From JAGWFU01 sp035534575 (lineage in GTDB: Archaea; Micrarchaeota; Micrarchaeia; Micrarchaeales; Micrarchaeaceae), in assembly GCA_035534575.1 (NCBI GenBank), contig DATLRT010000026.1:1-8351 (forward strand): a stretch of 8,351 bases of DNA, in the 5' to 3' direction. Made by a program: the position numbers and the translations under genes. Positions within the stretch are counted from its first letter, which is position 1. Each line of letters begins with the position of its first letter. The notes under the pieces were generated by a model. That model had not been told where the DNA came from and made no database searches. It saw only the letters and a list, made by a program, of their open reading frames with translations. This document shows, piece after piece, positions 6,024 through 8,351 of the stretch.

Positions 6024-7340
6024 ATGGTCGAGATATGCCATGTTGGGAGGTCCCAGCTTACCGGGAGGATAACCCCGATGAGCGACAAGACTTACACCCA
6101 CAGGGCCATACTCATAGCCTCGGTCTCGGAGGGCACCAGCAGGATACACTCTCCCCTAATTTCCAGGGATACCCTTGCCAGCATAGAGGCGGGGAGGGCG
6201 CTGGGAGCAGACATAGAGTACTTCCCCGGACAGGATATGCTGCGCGTGGACGGGAACAGAAGACCCAGGATAGTCAAGAGCGGGATAGACGCATCGAACT
6301 CCGGCACCACGATGAGGATAACCGCGGCGATTGCGAGCGTATGCGAGGGCAGGGTTACCATCGACGGCGACGATAGCTTGAGGTCGAGGCCGATGCAGCC
6401 CATCGTGGACACGATAAACGCCCTAGGCGCGAGCTGCGTATCGAACAACGGAAAGGCGCCGCTCACGATAACAGGTAGAGATGGTGCGGAGGGAGGGGAG
6501 ATAGTAGTGGACGGCTCAATCTCCAGCCAGTTCGTATCCGGACTCCTCATAGCCGCCCCGCTCATGGAGAGGGGGCTTACGCTCAACATAAAGAACGAGC
6601 TCGTTTCCAAGACCTACGTGGACTCCACTATAGCTACCATGAAAAAGTTCGGGGTTGCGGTGAAGGTTATCGAGCCATACAAGAAGTACAGGGTCGACAG
6701 GGCGGACTACAGGAGCACCAACTTCGTTGTACCATCGGATTTCTCCGGCACAGCGCTCCTTCTTGCAGCCAATGTGTTGGTGGGCAGGGAGATGGAGATC
6801 GCAATCAACATAGACGTGACACTGCCGCAGGCTGACAGCTCGATAGTGCCGAACGCAAGAAGGCTGGGTGCGGATGTGTACGTTCAGGAGAACGTGATTG
6901 GTGTGAGGGCATCGGACATCAGCGGAGGGACCATAGACCTTTCAAACTCGCCGGACTCGCTCCCAGCGGTTGCTGCGATGGGGCTGAAGTCAAGCAACTG
7001 GGTAAGGATAGTGAACGTGAAGCAGGCAAGGTTCAAGGAGACGGACAGGATAGCGGTCCTCTCACGGGAGCTGCCCAAGCTCGGCGCCATAGTGGAGGAG
7101 AAGCCTGACGGTCTCTGGATAAGGACCGAGGGCGACTTGCGCGGGGCTGCATTGGACTCGAGGGGCGACCCCGCAAAGGAAGGCGACCACAGGATGTTCA
7201 TGGCATTTGCGATTGCGGGAATGTATGTGGGAAACACGACTGTGACAGACCCGAATTGCGTTGATGTCTCTTACTCAAAGTTCATACCGGAGCTGGAGAG
7301 ATTGGGAGCGCAGCTTAGGGTCAGCCCGAGTCTATCTTGA
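6024..7340 (+). CDS. aroA: 3-phosphoshikimate 1-carboxyvinyltransferase (EPSP synthase)
   Basis: A cytosolic shikimate-pathway enzyme that transfers the enolpyruvyl group of PEP to shikimate 3-phosphate, on the way to chorismate and aromatic amino acids. The 438 residues are close to the usual length of about 430. Visible motifs include MSDKTYTHRA (K22, T23, R27, where E. coli has K22-S23-R27), NSGTTMR (Gly of the glyphosate-sensitive NAGTAMR motif kept), SLRSRPMQP, GSISSQFVSG (Ser-Ser-Gln substrate site), SKTYVDST, SPDSLPAVAAM (catalytic Asp), KETDRI (catalytic Glu) and GDHRMFMAF. The frame is open back to a TTG at 5949, but those 25 residues are not AroA-like; the ATG at 6024, with a TATA-like element 26 nt before it, is the convincing start. 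Its 3' end overlaps the convergent HTH gene by 20 bp. No other shikimate gene is in the window. Confidence 0.97.
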   Translation: MVEICHVGRSQLTGRITPMSDKTYTHRAILIASVSEGTSRIHSPLISRDTLASIEAGRALGADIEYFPGQDMLRVDGNRRPRIVKSGIDASNSGTTMRITAAIASVCEGRVTIDGDDSLRSRPMQPIVDTINALGASCVSNNGKAPLTITGRDGAEGGEIVVDGSISSQFVSGLLIAAPLMERGLTLNIKNELVSKTYVDSTIATMKKFGVAVKVIEPYKKYRVDRADYRSTNFVVPSDFSGTALLLAANVLVGREMEIAINIDVTLPQADSSIVPNARRLGADVYVQENVIGVRASDISGGTIDLSNSPDSLPAVAAMGLKSSNWVRIVNVKQARFKETDRIAVLSRELPKLGAIVEEKPDGLWIRTEGDLRGAALDSRGDPAKEGDHRMFMAFAIAGMYVGNTTVTDPNCVDVSYSKFIPELERLGAQLRVSPSLS

Positions 7341-7650
7341 TCGCTGCCGCCACTATCTCCTTCCTGAACGCCATTGCATCCATCGCATCGGCGACCTGCT
7401 GTGCGCTCCTGCCCTGATTTATTATCTTGGAGATGCTAGCTGAGAGCCCCTTCGCATCGACAAGCCTCTCCGCCTTCTTGAGTTTCGCGGAGTACTTGCC
7501 GGCGAGATACTTGCTGACCGTTGCCTGCCTGATGCCGAGCTTCTTGGATATCTCGCTCTGCGTCATCCCCTCTTTCTTCAGCCGTTTGGAAACGGATATC
7601 CTGATGGCTGGGATGATTATGCCCATGGCCCTCTCGCAGTTGAGGTCCAT
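7321..7650 (-). CDS. Small HTH transcriptional regulator (COG2522/XRE-like)
   Basis: A protein of 109 residues. The N-terminus MDLNCERAMGIIIPAIRISVSKRL fits the archaeal COG2522 signature L-x-C-E...(L/I)-P-A-I-R...A..L. It is followed by a helix-turn-helix, MTQSEISKKLGIRQATVSKYLAGKYSAKL (residues 29-57). The C-terminal part (about 60-105) is helical, without the usual cysteines of longer relatives and without any fused ligand domain. The ATG at 7650 is 4 nt after the stop of the RpiB-like gene, so the two are probably translationally coupled. It presumably binds DNA, perhaps its own divergent promoter region at 8207-8290, but the target is not shown by the sequence. Its last 20 bp overlap the end of aroA, which is read from the other strand. 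Confidence 0.88.
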   Translation of the reverse strand: MDLNCERAMGIIIPAIRISVSKRLKKEGMTQSEISKKLGIRQATVSKYLAGKYSAKLKKAERLVDAKGLSASISKIINQGRSAQQVADAMDAMAFRKEIVAAAIKIDSG

Positions 7651-7654
7651 TCTA

Positions 7655-8206
7655 TCAGTCCAGGCCGAAGTGGTACTTTATCTTGCCCACGATTCCGGAT
7701 TCCTTCTTCGGCGGAGTTCCCTCGTCCTCTTCCTCTTCGGGCTCTTCCTCCTCCTCTTCTGCCTGCTGCCTCCTTTGCATCGGCATCTTGAACAGCGGCT
7801 TGGACGCCGGCTGCTGCTTCTCTGCTTCCTTCTTCGGAGACTGCTGGACAGTCGCGGATAGCAGGCCCCTTATCACGCCGTACGCCTCGGTCTTGTTCGC
7901 GTCGCCGTCTATTATCACCAGATTCACTCCGGCCTTCTTGGCCCTTGCGGCATCCTCCTGGGTGCTGCACACCACAGCCCTGAGCTTTCCGGTCTTGTTC
8001 GCCTCTATGCAAGCGTTGATTGAGTCGCTCGCGAACATCAGCATCAGGTCGTAGCCCGACTTGAGGTTGTCTATCGCCTCGTCTATCATGTCGTTGTAAT
8101 CCCCGTATGAGAGCTCGCTCATTATGGGCGAGTGGTTCGCCTTGGCTATCGCGTTCGCCATCGCAATCTCCATCGCCTTGTTATCGCTTATAAGGTAAAT
8201 CTTCAT
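7655..8206 (-). CDS. RpiB/LacAB-fold protein lacking the catalytic cysteine, with acidic tail
   Basis: A protein of 183 residues. Residues 1-100 follow the ribose-5-phosphate isomerase B pattern: MKIYLISDNKAMEIA (family MKIaigSDHAGfe), DYNDMIDEAIDNLKSG (DYPDiA..va..v..G), SINACIEANKTGKLRAVVCS (GIGMSIAANKvkGIRAAlC) and AGVNLVIIDG. The catalytic CGTGIG motif is replaced by ASDSIN (59-64), and the His of SDHAG by Asn9, so isomerase activity is unlikely. Residues 120-183 are not part of the fold: a charged Gln/Lys/Pro linker, a run of Glu (about 150-161), then a basic end, GKIKYHFGLD. The start is ATG at 8206. It is the first gene of an operon with the HTH regulator. A sugar-phosphate-sensing or scaffold role is inference; the fold match is good and the function unknown. 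Confidence 0.83.
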   Translation of the reverse strand: MKIYLISDNKAMEIAMANAIAKANHSPIMSELSYGDYNDMIDEAIDNLKSGYDLMLMFASDSINACIEANKTGKLRAVVCSTQEDAARAKKAGVNLVIIDGDANKTEAYGVIRGLLSATVQQSPKKEAEKQQPASKPLFKMPMQRRQQAEEEEEEPEEEEDEGTPPKKESGIVGKIKYHFGLD

Positions 8207-8290
8207 CCGACCACTGTATTGACGGTATAATATGATGGTGTAAGCATTATTAATCTTCTTGTGACAATTCTAAGTGTTAAAGGTGTTATA
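8207..8290. promoter_or_regulatory. Divergent promoter region between the RpiB-like gene and rps26e
   Basis: An 84-bp AT-rich gap. TTATTAAT (8247-8254) could serve as a TATA element in either direction: start near 8277 for rps26e on plus, near 8224 for the RpiB-like gene on minus. A second box, TATTATAC on the minus strand (about 8226-8233), would instead give a leaderless RpiB-like mRNA. AGGTG at 8281-8285 is a good Shine-Dalgarno for rps26e. Confidence 0.45.
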
Positions 8291-8351
8291 GTGACGAGAG
8301 GAAAGGAAACAGTAGTCTGTTGCGACTCCTGCGGAAGGAAGGTTCCGAGAA
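8291..8351 (+). CDS. rps26e: Small-subunit ribosomal protein S26e, N-terminal part (runs off right edge)
   Basis: The visible 20 residues, starting with GTG, read (M)TRGKETVVCCDSCGRKVPR. This matches the archaeal and eukaryotic S26e zinc-ribbon start, G-x-x-x-x-V-x-C-x-x-C-G-R-x-V-P-R(-DKA). The first Cys pair of the zinc site is C10 or C11 with C14. S26e is a 30S protein located near the mRNA exit. The N-terminal basic arm is shorter than in most relatives. An in-frame GTG at 8261 would add ten residues, but the GTG at 8291 has AGGTG five bases upstream and is preferred. The remainder lies beyond the right edge. Only a short piece is visible, so some doubt remains. Confidence 0.82.
   Translation, partial: MTRGKETVVCCDSCGRKVPR

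Overview
The window is archaeal. It starts inside a ribosomal protein L7Ae gene and ends inside a ribosomal protein S26e gene. Its promoters carry TTTAAATA-type TATA boxes, some genes look leaderless or nearly so, and others have a GGTG Shine-Dalgarno. A secreted protein carries the archaeal class III (type IV pilin-like) signal QSAMEYL..YGWAIL. That signal, the small compact genes and the lineage-specific proteins fit a DPANN archaeon, perhaps Micrarchaeota or Diapherotrites. This placement is an inference; no 16S or broader phylogenetic marker is present.

Layout. Left edge, minus strand: the N-terminus of L7Ae (1-136), preceded by a leader with two back-to-back hairpins. Next, minus strand, is a large surface protein (285-2321, frame open to 2345): pilin-like signal, Ig-like domain, InlB-type repeat and a long glycine-rich C-terminal domain. 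Next is a three-gene minus-strand operon read from 5877 down to 2388. Its first gene encodes a radical SAM enzyme of the tetraether lipid synthase (Tes) type with an unusual tail of eight cysteines. The second encodes a small protein with a heavy-metal-associated-like fold but no metal-binding CxxC. The third encodes a HAD-fold protein that has lost the usual motif IV aspartates. A divergent promoter region (5878-6023) separates this operon from aroA (EPSP synthase, plus strand, 6024-7340), which appears leaderless. aroA overlaps tail-to-tail with a two-gene minus-strand operon: an RpiB-like protein without the isomerase catalytic cysteine (7655-8206), then a small COG2522-type HTH regulator (7321-7650) starting 4 nt later. 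An 84-bp divergent region then leads to rps26e (8291 onward, plus strand).

How the genes may work together. L7Ae, S26e and AroA are housekeeping genes for translation and the shikimate pathway. The Tes-like operon plausibly acts on membrane lipids, joining isoprenoid chains by radical chemistry, but neither the Tes activity nor the role of its two partner proteins can be proved from sequence. The RpiB-like/HTH pair looks like a candidate ligand sensor plus DNA-binding regulator. The glycine-rich protein is probably an exported adhesin or pilus-associated surface protein.

The best candidates for something undescribed are the cysteine-tailed Tes-like enzyme with its two conserved-looking but catalytically or metal-site-degenerate partners, and the RpiB-like/HTH pair. 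No RNA genes, CRISPR arrays, insertion sequences or tRNAs were seen.
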